Shown: positions 1 through 5,745 of the stretch, piece after piece
How the letters are laid out: every line of letters begins with the position of its first letter
Position numbering within the stretch: the stretch's first letter is position 1
Assembly (NCBI GenBank): GCA_945787625.1
Contig: CALZJL010000086.1
Span: 1-5,772 of the forward strand
Direction of reading: 5' to 3'
From: an uncultured Prevotellaceae bacterium
Lineage (GTDB): Bacteria > Bacteroidota > Bacteroidia > Bacteroidales > Bacteroidaceae
DNA: 5,772 nucleotides
The notes under the pieces: generated by a model
Told to the model about the DNA's origin: nothing
Databases searched by the model: none
Seen by the model: only the letters and a program-made list of their open reading frames with translations
Made by a program: the position numbers and the translations under genes

Positions 1-7
1 TTTTTTG

Positions 8-15
8 TATCTTTA
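8..15 (+). promoter_or_regulatory. Possible Bacteroidota -7 promoter element for the mutase gene
   Basis: TATCTTTA matches the Bacteroidota -7 consensus TAnnTTTG at all but the last of the fixed positions. It would place transcription start near position 22 and give a leader of roughly 35 nt before the ATG at 57. The matching -33 TTTG would lie about 20 nt further upstream, outside the window, so only half of the promoter can be judged. The leader that follows is AT-rich and has no Shine-Dalgarno sequence, as is usual in this phylum. Confidence 0.35.
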
Positions 16-56
16 CGCAGCGGAAACGAAAATATAATTCATTAATTCTATCTATT

Positions 57-1799
57 ATGGACCAAGAACTCATAAAAAAGTGTACCGAAGTTGCACAGAA
101 GTGGTTAGACAGCCCCCTCTACGATGATGAAACCAAGGCTGAGGTGAAAGCGATGTTGGAATCTGAAGACAAGACTGCGCTGATTGACGCTTTCTACCAG
201 TCTCTCGAATTTGGCACAGGAGGTCTGCGTGGCATCATGGGTGCGGGTACTAACCGCATGAACAAATACATCGTAGGTATGGCTACCCAAGGTTTTGCCA
301 ACTACATTAACAAAGCGTTCCCCGAGGGAGGCAAGAGCGTGGTCGTTGGTCATGACTGCCGCAACAACGGACGTATGTATGCCGAAAGCGTAGCAGCTAT
401 CTTTTCTGCCAATGGTATCAAGGCGTACCTTTTCGAGAGTCTGCGTCCTACACCAGAGATTTCATTTGCCATACGTCAATTGGGTGCTGTGGCTGGCGTC
501 AACGTCACGGCTTCACACAATCCCAAGGAATACAACGGTTACAAGGCCTATTGGGCTGACGGTGCTCAAGTACTCGCCCCCCATGACAAAGGTATCATCG
601 ACGAAGTCAACAAGGTAAGCATCGAAGATGTCAAGTTTGAAGCAAACTGGGATCTCATCCAGATCATCGGTGGTGAGATGGACTATGACTACATGAGTGC
701 TGTCAAGGAGGCTATGGTGGACCAAGACGTAATCTTGCGTCAGAAGGACCTCAACATCGTGTATAGTGCAATGCACGGCACCGGACGCGTCATCGTACCA
801 CTCTGCTTGCGCTCATGGGGATTCCAGAACATCAACGTGGTTCCCGAGCAAATGGTTGTCGATGGCAATTTCCCCACCGTAGTGTCTCCCAACCCAGAGA
901 ATGCCGAGGCCATGACACTCGGTATGAAGCTCGGCACAAAACTCAATGCCGACCTCGTTGTAGCCACAGATCCCGATGCTGACCGTCTCGCTATCGTCTG
1001 CCGTGACCCACAAGGGCAATGGACTATAATCAACGGCAACCAGACAGCCATGATGTTCGTCTATTATATCATCAAAAACAAGAAGGCACTCGGCACACTC
1101 CAGCCAAGCGACTTCCTCGTCAAGACCATTGTCACTACCGAGGTCATTGCTGAGATGGCTAAAAAGGAGGGCGTTGAGCTCCGCGACTGCTACACAGGCT
1201 TCAAGTGGATAGCTCGCGAGATAGCCCTGAGCGAAGGCAAGCAGAAATACATCGGCGGAGGCGAAGAGTCCTTCGGTTTCCTACCCTACGATAAAGTCCG
1301 CGACAAGGATGCACCAGCCTCAATCTGTCTCATCTGCGAGATAGCAGCATGGGCCAAGGACCAGGGCAAGACCCTCTATGACTTGCTCATGGACATCTAC
1401 AAGGAGTACGGCTTCTCATACGAACATACCATCAACGTCACTAAGCCAGGCAAGAGCGGAGCTGACGAAATCAAGCAGATGATGGCCGACTTCCGTGGAG
1501 GCAAGGCCCCGAAAGAGATTGCAGGCAGCAAGGTCGTTCTGACCAAAGACTATCAGGCTCTTACCCAAACAGATGGCGAGGGCAACACAAGTCCGCTCGA
1601 CATGCCTGCCAAGAGCAACGTACTGCAATGGTTCTGTCAGGACGGCACGAAGATAAGCGTACGTCCTTCTGGTACGGAACCCAAGATAAAGTTCTACTGT
1701 GAAGTGAAAGGCACAATCGAATGCGCTAAATGCTACCCCAGCGAGATAGAAAAGGCTAAATCTAAAGTCGAAAACATCAAGCAGTCATTAGGTCTGTAA
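57..1799 (+). CDS. Phosphoglucomutase-type phospho-sugar mutase (alpha-D-phosphohexomutase family)
   Basis: This cytoplasmic enzyme probably interconverts glucose 1-phosphate and glucose 6-phosphate through a phosphoserine intermediate. All four family signatures are visible. FGTGGLRG lies at residues 52-59. The catalytic loop TASHNP has its phosphorylated serine at S153. The magnesium loop DPDADR is at 305-310, with D305, D307 and D309 as ligands. The sugar-specificity loop GEES is at 402-405, and the phosphate-binding loop RPSGTEPK at 536-543. GEES is the form typical of phosphoglucomutases rather than phosphoglucosamine mutases (GETS) or the Pseudomonas-type dual PMM/PGM (GEMS). At 580 residues it matches the long PgcA-type mutases of Bacillus (about 581), so it appears full length. 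The ATG at 57 places the conserved N-terminal helix normally. A short CxxC (C556-C559) lies near the C-terminus. It is followed by a hairpin at 1811-1843 and probably forms its own unit. Mannose-phosphate activity cannot be excluded. Confidence 0.95.
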   Translation: MDQELIKKCTEVAQKWLDSPLYDDETKAEVKAMLESEDKTALIDAFYQSLEFGTGGLRGIMGAGTNRMNKYIVGMATQGFANYINKAFPEGGKSVVVGHDCRNNGRMYAESVAAIFSANGIKAYLFESLRPTPEISFAIRQLGAVAGVNVTASHNPKEYNGYKAYWADGAQVLAPHDKGIIDEVNKVSIEDVKFEANWDLIQIIGGEMDYDYMSAVKEAMVDQDVILRQKDLNIVYSAMHGTGRVIVPLCLRSWGFQNINVVPEQMVVDGNFPTVVSPNPENAEAMTLGMKLGTKLNADLVVATDPDADRLAIVCRDPQGQWTIINGNQTAMMFVYYIIKNKKALGTLQPSDFLVKTIVTTEVIAEMAKKEGVELRDCYTGFKWIAREIALSEGKQKYIGGGEESFGFLPYDKVRDKDAPASICLICEIAAWAKDQGKTLYDLLMDIYKEYGFSYEHTINVTKPGKSGADEIKQMMADFRGGKAPKEIAGSKVVLTKDYQALTQTDGEGNTSPLDMPAKSNVLQWFCQDGTKISVRPSGTEPKIKFYCEVKGTIECAKCYPSEIEKAKSKVENIKQSLGL

Positions 1800-1810
1800 T
1801 GTCACACATA

Positions 1811-1843
1811 TTGTTGTTGGGGAGACAATCTCTCCAACAACAA
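1811..1843 (+). terminator. Hairpin terminator or attenuator between the mutase gene and rsmG
   Basis: The left arm 1811-1825 (TTGTTGTTGGGGAGA) pairs with the right arm 1829-1843 (TCTCTCCAACAACAA) around a 3-nt CAA loop. This gives 15 base pairs including one G-U wobble (1821 with 1833). The 3' side runs into CTTTCTT (1844-1850), a modest U-rich tail, while the other strand has no such tail, so the orientation is plus. It starts 11 nt after the mutase stop codon. No convincing TAnnTTTG element lies between it and rsmG, so partial readthrough into rsmG is plausible. Confidence 0.7.
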
Positions 1844-1877
1844 CTTTCTTGCACACAACTCATCTCCTCTATCTGTA

Positions 1878-2504
1878 ATGAAGGCAGAAATCATCAACAA
1901 ATATTTTCCTCACCTCACCGACGAGCAGAAATCCAGATTTGAAGCTCTCGACCAGCTCTACCGCGACTGGAATTCGAAAATCAACGTAATCTCTCGAAAA
2001 GACATGGACAACCTCTACGAGCGACACATCCTGCACTCGCTCGGCATAGCTCAAGTCTACGGTTTCAAAGACGGCACTAACATCATGGATATAGGCTGCG
2101 GCGGAGGCTTCCCGAGCATTCCCCTCGCCATACTCTACCCCGAAGTACACTTTCACCTCGTAGACAGCATACGCAAGAAAATACACGTCTGCGAACAGGT
2201 TGCAAACAGCCTCAACCTCGCCAACGTCACGACAGAGTGGACCAGAGCAGAGCAAATCAAGGACAAGTACGACTTCGTAGTCAGCAGAGCGGTAATGCCG
2301 CTCGCCGACCTCGTCAGACTCGTGCGCAAGAACATCGCCTCGCATCAACGCAACGCCATGCCAAACGGGCTCATCTGCCTCAAGGGAGGCGAACTTGATA
2401 GAGAGATCATGCCGCTCAAGTCACAAACAATCATAACACCCCTGTCAGACTATTACGAAGAGGAGTTCTTCCAAACCAAGAAAGTAGTCTACGTCACACT
2501 CTAA
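1878..2504 (+). CDS. rsmG: 16S rRNA (guanine(527)-N7)-methyltransferase RsmG
   Basis: RsmG (GidB) transfers a methyl group from S-adenosylmethionine to N7 of G527 in the 530 loop of 16S rRNA; its loss in other bacteria gives low-level streptomycin resistance. The 208-residue length matches the family (E. coli, 207). The family-specific helix reads WNSKINVISRKDMDNLYERHI at about 31-51. The SAM-binding motif I, DIGCGGGFPSIPLAI, spans 71-85, and the acidic ribose-binding residue after strand 2 is D96 in HLVDS. SRA lies at 136-138, and LKGG at 168-171 provides the late Rossmann strand. A small oddity is serine at position 80, where many relatives have glycine (PSIP instead of PGIP). The ATG at 1878 gives a normal N-terminus. 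The metallo-hydrolase gene follows after 5 nt, which implies cotranscription. No good promoter is visible directly upstream. Confidence 0.95.
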   Translation: MKAEIINKYFPHLTDEQKSRFEALDQLYRDWNSKINVISRKDMDNLYERHILHSLGIAQVYGFKDGTNIMDIGCGGGFPSIPLAILYPEVHFHLVDSIRKKIHVCEQVANSLNLANVTTEWTRAEQIKDKYDFVVSRAVMPLADLVRLVRKNIASHQRNAMPNGLICLKGGELDREIMPLKSQTIITPLSDYYEEEFFQTKKVVYVTL

Positions 2505-2509
2505 GCCCC

Positions 2510-3151
2510 ATGAACTACCAAGTATTCTGCGTCAATCCCGTACAGGAAAACTGCTACATCGTATGGGACGAAGTCAGCGGAGAGGCAGCCATAATAGACT
2601 GTGGCGCATGGACCAGCAGCGAGAAAGCCGCCATCAGCCTCTTCGTCAGCGACAAACATCTAAAACTCAAATACGCACTTCAGACCCACACACATTTTGA
2701 CCACGTCGTCGGTCTCCCCTTCGTCAGCGAGACCTATGCGATTCACCCATACTGCCACCGCGACGATGCCACGACCTACGCCTCCGTCCCCGAGATGCTC
2801 TGGCAGTGGTTTCATATCAAGCCCGACAGTCCCCTACCGCAGATGAGCTATTACGACCAATGCGGCACACTCAGTATCGGCACACACCAGATACACGTCA
2901 TTCACACCCCAGGTCACAGCCCCGGCAGCGTCTGCCTCCACATACCCAGTCTCAAGCTGCTCTTCTCGGGCGATACACTGTTCAACATGAGCATAGGGCG
3001 CACAGACCTCCCAGGCGGATCCTACCAGCAAGAGATAGAGAGCATCCACGACAAGCTACTCACCCTCGACGAAACCACCATAGTCCTACCCGGACACGGT
3101 CCCAAGACCACCATTGCAAGAGAAAAACTCACTAATCCATACCTTATTTAA
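2510..3151 (+). CDS. Metallo-beta-lactamase-fold hydrolase, YcbL/glyoxalase II-like
   Basis: This is a 213-residue cytoplasmic hydrolase of the metallo-beta-lactamase superfamily with a complete binuclear metal site. THTHFDH at 59-65 supplies H60, H62, D64 and H65. TPGHSPGS supplies H136, SGDTLF supplies the bridging D155, and PGHGPKT supplies H196. NCYIV at 14-18 and the GRTDLPGG segment at 163-170 are typical of the small glyoxalase II-like YcbL group (about 215 residues), as is the C-terminal TNPYL. There is no signal peptide, which argues against an antibiotic-hydrolysing lactamase. It also lacks the long C-terminal substrate-binding domain of classical glyoxalase II (about 250 residues). 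The likely substrate is a thioester such as S-lactoylglutathione or another thiol adduct, but this is inferred from family only. It starts 5 nt after the rsmG stop and probably shares its transcript. No strong terminator hairpin follows. Confidence 0.9.
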   Translation: MNYQVFCVNPVQENCYIVWDEVSGEAAIIDCGAWTSSEKAAISLFVSDKHLKLKYALQTHTHFDHVVGLPFVSETYAIHPYCHRDDATTYASVPEMLWQWFHIKPDSPLPQMSYYDQCGTLSIGTHQIHVIHTPGHSPGSVCLHIPSLKLLFSGDTLFNMSIGRTDLPGGSYQQEIESIHDKLLTLDETTIVLPGHGPKTTIAREKLTNPYLI

Positions 3152-3181
3152 TATTAGACCACAAAATAAACTGCAAAAGCC

Positions 3182-3212
3182 TTTGTATATACGATAGTTT
3201 TTGCTAACTTTG
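3182..3212 (+). promoter_or_regulatory. Bacteroidota-type promoter for galE
   Basis: The -33 element TTTG (3182-3185) is followed after 19 nt by TAACTTTG (3205-3212), an exact match to the TAnnTTTG -7 consensus with standard spacing. Transcription should begin around 3219, leaving an A-rich leader of about 37 nt before the ATG at 3257. The site separates galE transcriptionally from the rsmG/hydrolase pair. It also decides the galE start, because an in-frame GTG at 3212 is the last base of the promoter element plus two more and would lie upstream of the transcript. Confidence 0.85.
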
Positions 3213-3256
3213 TGACACACGATACGAAAATACTAACCCTAAAACAAACATACGAC

Positions 3257-4273
3257 ATGAAGATTCTTCTTACTGGAGGTGCAGGCTTCATCGGAAGCCA
3301 CACACTCATCGAGCTCACCGAAGCTGGTCACGAAGCAGTGGTAGTCGACAACCTCGACAACTCTTCACCCATCTCCCTCAAACGCGTTGCCAAGATAATC
3401 GGCAAGGAAGTGCCTTTCTACAAGGTTGACATACGTGATCGCCAAGGGCTACAGCAAGTGTTTGATGAGCACAAATTTGACGCCTGCATACACTTCGCAG
3501 GGCTCAAGGCTGTAGGCGAATCATGCGCCAAACCACTCGAGTACTACGAAAACAACATGAACGGCACCTTCGTCCTCCTTGACGTAATGCGCAAGAACGG
3601 TTGCAAGAACATCATATTCTCTTCGTCAGCTACCGTATACGGAGACCCAGCCATTATCCCCATCACCGAGGAGTGCCCAAAAGGTCACTGCACCAACCCC
3701 TACGGACAGACCAAGTCAATGCTCGAAGAAGTCCTCATGGACGTACAGAAGGCAGACAACGAATGGAACATCGTCCTGTTGCGCTACTTCAACCCAATCG
3801 GAGCACACAAGTCAGGCACCATCGGAGAGAATCCCAATGGAATCCCCAACAACCTCATGCCATACATCACACAGACAGCCGTAGGCAAACGCGCCGAACT
3901 CGGAGTCTTCGGCAATGACTATGACACCCATGACGGCACCGGTGTACGCGACTATATCCACGTAGTAGATCTCGCCAGAGCTCACGTAGCGGCTCTCAAA
4001 GCCATCGTAGAGAAGAAAGGCATAGCCATCTACAACATCGGCACAGGCCACGGCTACAGCGTGCTCGACGTCGTCAAAGCCTTTGAGAAAGCCAACGGAG
4101 TCCCCGTGCCATACAGCATCAAGCCACGCCGCCCAGGCGATATAGCCACATGCTACTGCAACCCAGCCAAAGCCAAAGCCGAACTCGGTTGGGAAGCACA
4201 GTACGGCATCGAAGACATGTGTCGCGACTCATGGAATTGGCAGAAAAACAATCCCAACGGATTTGAAGAATAG
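3257..4273 (+). CDS. galE: UDP-glucose 4-epimerase GalE
   Basis: GalE interconverts UDP-galactose and UDP-glucose using tightly bound NAD+. It serves galactose breakdown (Leloir pathway) and supplies UDP-Gal for surface polysaccharides. Starting at the ATG at 3257 the protein has 338 residues, the same as E. coli GalE, and the key residues fall at the same numbers. The NAD loop GGAGFIGSH is at 7-15, D31-N32 contact the adenosine ribose, and HFAGLKAVGES is at 79-89. SSSATVYG at 122-129 contains catalytic S124; Y149 and K153 form the YxxxK pair; RYFNPIGAH is at 175-183. A longer in-frame reading from GTG at 3212 adds 15 residues before the Rossmann strand, but it overlaps the promoter and is rejected. 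The notable residue is C299 where E. coli has Y299; human GALE has a cysteine there and also accepts UDP-GlcNAc/UDP-GalNAc. It is transcribed from its own promoter and followed by a hairpin. Confidence 0.96.
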   Translation: MKILLTGGAGFIGSHTLIELTEAGHEAVVVDNLDNSSPISLKRVAKIIGKEVPFYKVDIRDRQGLQQVFDEHKFDACIHFAGLKAVGESCAKPLEYYENNMNGTFVLLDVMRKNGCKNIIFSSSATVYGDPAIIPITEECPKGHCTNPYGQTKSMLEEVLMDVQKADNEWNIVLLRYFNPIGAHKSGTIGENPNGIPNNLMPYITQTAVGKRAELGVFGNDYDTHDGTGVRDYIHVVDLARAHVAALKAIVEKKGIAIYNIGTGHGYSVLDVVKAFEKANGVPVPYSIKPRRPGDIATCYCNPAKAKAELGWEAQYGIEDMCRDSWNWQKNNPNGFEE

Positions 4274-4311
4274 ACATTGTCCTCAACGTTACCACATATA
4301 ACGCCACACAT

Positions 4312-4344
4312 ATTCTGCTACCAGCCTCACGCTGGTAGCAGAAT
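4312..4344 (+). terminator. Probable terminator hairpin after galE
   Basis: The arms 4312-4325 (ATTCTGCTACCAGC) and 4331-4344 (GCTGGTAGCAGAAT) are perfect reverse complements, giving 14 base pairs around a 5-nt CTCAC loop. The structure begins 38 nt after the galE stop codon. The downstream tail TGTTGAAAAC is only weakly U-rich, so it may work as a weak terminator or a 3'-end-protecting stem. The opposite strand does not offer a better U-tract. Confidence 0.65.
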
Positions 4345-4462
4345 TGTTGAAAACACAACTTCTATCAAACTTGAAAACACGCAAAAACGAGAGTAGTCAC
4401 CAAATTATTGTACAGAAAAACGCAAAAAAAGTATAAATCGAGCACAAAAATCAAGATTTGTA

Positions 4463-4492
4463 TTTGATATTTCAAAAATTGTTGTAATTTTG
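4463..4492 (+). promoter_or_regulatory. Bacteroidota-type promoter for the OmpA-family gene
   Basis: TTTG at 4463-4466 is followed after 18 nt by TAATTTTG at 4485-4492, which fits the TAnnTTTG -7 consensus exactly. Another TTTG at 4457-4460 would leave 24 nt and is less likely to be the -33 element. The expected transcription start is near 4499, giving a leader of about 88 nt, longer than the roughly 37 nt predicted for galE. The surrounding DNA is strongly AT-rich, as expected of an active promoter. Confidence 0.8.
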
Positions 4493-4545
4493 CAGTGCGA
4501 ACGTGATATTATAGGCGTTATGCAGCAAATGTAGGACGAAAAAAC

Positions 4546-4579
4546 TACTATAGTAATAATAAGTTAAAGTTTTAAAACT
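4546..4579 (+). promoter_or_regulatory. Palindrome-bearing 5' leader segment before the OmpA-family start
   Basis: Two perfect palindromes lie in the predicted untranslated leader: TACTATAGTA at 4546-4555 and AGTTTTAAAACT at 4568-4579, the latter ending 8 nt before the ATG. Neither would form a strong RNA hairpin because they have no loop and are AT-rich. They may be protein-binding half-site pairs, or may simply reflect the AT-rich sequence typical of unstructured leaders in this phylum. The stretch just before the start, AACAAAAG, is A-rich, with no Shine-Dalgarno sequence. Confidence 0.3.
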
Positions 4580-4587
4580 AACAAAAG

Positions 4588-5745
4588 ATGAAGAAAATCG
4601 CAATGATTGCAGCATTTGCACTTGCTGGTGTAGCAGCAAATGCTCAGGAGCAGACAAACTATGCTGGTTCAAGCAAGTTTACTGACAATTGGTCTGTGAC
4701 ACTGCAGGCAGGTGCTATTGCCAACTTCAACGACATGAAGGACTGGTCACCTGTAGTACTCGTAGGTGCAGACAAGTACTTCACACCATGGTTGGGTGCC
4801 GGAGCTGACGTACGCGTAGCTTTCGGTTCAGGCGAGTGGCACAACACAAGCACCATCGTAGACGCTGTCAACGTAAACGTATACGGTAAGGTTAATGTCA
4901 TCAACCTCTTCAAGTTCAACGGCACACGCCGCTTCTTTGAGCCAGTAGCATACGCAGGTATCGGCTACAGCCACAAGTTCGGTGAGTTCGCACACCCACT
5001 TGATCCAACAGATCCAACTCCAGCAGGTGCAGGTACAGTATTCAACAACTACGTAAACTTCCGCGCAGGTATGGAGTTCAACTTCAACCTCGGCAAGAAG
5101 CGTAACTGGGCTGTCGTAGTTAACCCCGCATGCGTATGGGGCGGTCAGAGAAACCTCTTCCTCGACGGCACAGGCAGTTTCGAAGTAACAGCCGGTGTTG
5201 TTTACCACTTCACAACAAGCAATGGTACAACAACATTCACAAAGGTTACCCCACGTAGCCAGGCAGAGATCGATGCCCTCAACGCTACAATCGCCAAGAT
5301 TCAGGCCGAGAAGGACGAGTGCTGCAACAAGGCTTCTAAGGCACAGGCACAGGTTGCTTCTCTCCAGAACCAGGTTAACGAGCTCAAGAACCGCAAGCCA
5401 GAGGTTGTCACAGTTAAGCAGAACGACGGCATGGAGTGCTACGTATACTACGCACAGGGCAAGAGCACAATCTCAGCAGCTCAGCAGCCAAACGTAGAGC
5501 GCATCGCTACATTCCTCCGCAACAACGACAAGGCTAAGGTAGCCATCAAGGGTTACGCAAGCCCAGAGGGTTCTAAGGAGTTCAACGAGCGTCTTGCTCA
5601 GAAGCGTGCTGACGCAGTCAAGAACATGCTCGTTAAGCGTTACAAGATTGATGCAAGCCGCATCGAGGCTCAGGGCTGTGGTGTAGGCAACACATTCAGC
5701 GAGCCAGATTGGAACCGCGTAAGCATCTGCACAATCGAGAAGTAA
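4588..5745 (+). CDS. OmpA-family outer-membrane protein (barrel plus C-terminal OmpA domain)
   Basis: This 385-residue secreted protein should sit in the outer membrane and link it to the cell wall. Residues 1-19 form a signal peptide (MKK, hydrophobic core, ANA) with cleavage before Q20, so it is not a lipoprotein. Residues about 33-210 show alternating hydrophobic/polar strands with glycine and aromatic residues, consistent with an eight-stranded barrel (for example 35-47, 119-131, 155-168, 197-208). Residues about 225-270 are charged and alanine/glutamine-rich, a likely coiled-coil linker. Residues about 284-384 are the OmpA domain, with GYASPEG at 322-328 and LAQKRADAV at 336-344. The usual diaminopimelate-binding aspartate of the GHTDxxG loop is S325 here, while the paired arginine is kept (R340). 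The mature protein has six cysteines, including adjacent C245-C246. It has its own promoter and long leader and probably forms a single-gene, well-expressed unit. Specific ligand and adhesion roles are unknown. Confidence 0.93.
   Translation: MKKIAMIAAFALAGVAANAQEQTNYAGSSKFTDNWSVTLQAGAIANFNDMKDWSPVVLVGADKYFTPWLGAGADVRVAFGSGEWHNTSTIVDAVNVNVYGKVNVINLFKFNGTRRFFEPVAYAGIGYSHKFGEFAHPLDPTDPTPAGAGTVFNNYVNFRAGMEFNFNLGKKRNWAVVVNPACVWGGQRNLFLDGTGSFEVTAGVVYHFTTSNGTTTFTKVTPRSQAEIDALNATIAKIQAEKDECCNKASKAQAQVASLQNQVNELKNRKPEVVTVKQNDGMECYVYYAQGKSTISAAQQPNVERIATFLRNNDKAKVAIKGYASPEGSKEFNERLAQKRADAVKNMLVKRYKIDASRIEAQGCGVGNTFSEPDWNRVSICTIEK

Larger units (their letters stand above)
4274..4587. other. 314-nt intergenic region between galE and the OmpA-family gene
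   Basis: No credible gene is seen here on either strand. From left to right it holds a perfect hairpin (4312-4344), an AT-rich stretch in which the 10-mer TTGAAAACAC occurs twice in direct orientation (4347-4356 and 4371-4380, 24 nt apart start to start), a Bacteroidota promoter (4463-4492), and a leader of about 88 nt with two palindromes and a four-codon mini-ORF. Reverse-strand open frames crossing it resemble no protein family I recognise. Confidence 0.7.

Noticed and set aside
1869..2348. 159-residue open frame on the minus strand opposite rsmG
   Set aside because: It lies wholly opposite a well-supported gene, has no recognisable domain and no promoter, and is explained by the codon bias of rsmG.
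2806..3135. 109-residue plus-strand open frame within the hydrolase gene
   Set aside because: The His/Arg/Pro/Gln-rich composition is typical of an out-of-frame reading, and the in-frame protein has a full set of metal ligands.
3212..3256. N-terminal extension of GalE from GTG 3212
   Set aside because: It begins inside the -7 promoter element and adds residues absent from GalE proteins.
4119..4358. Minus-strand open frame running from the galE end into the intergenic hairpin
   Set aside because: It crosses the hairpin, overlaps the conserved GalE C-terminus and shows no domain or promoter.
4828..5208. 126-residue minus-strand open frame inside the OmpA-family gene
   Set aside because: The Val/Cys/Glu-rich translation is the mirror of the repetitive codon usage of the sense gene; no motif or promoter supports it.
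5195..5497. 100-residue out-of-frame reading in the OmpA linker region
   Set aside because: The Arg/Ser/Thr-rich sequence has no fold signature and overlaps the coiled-coil linker of the real gene.
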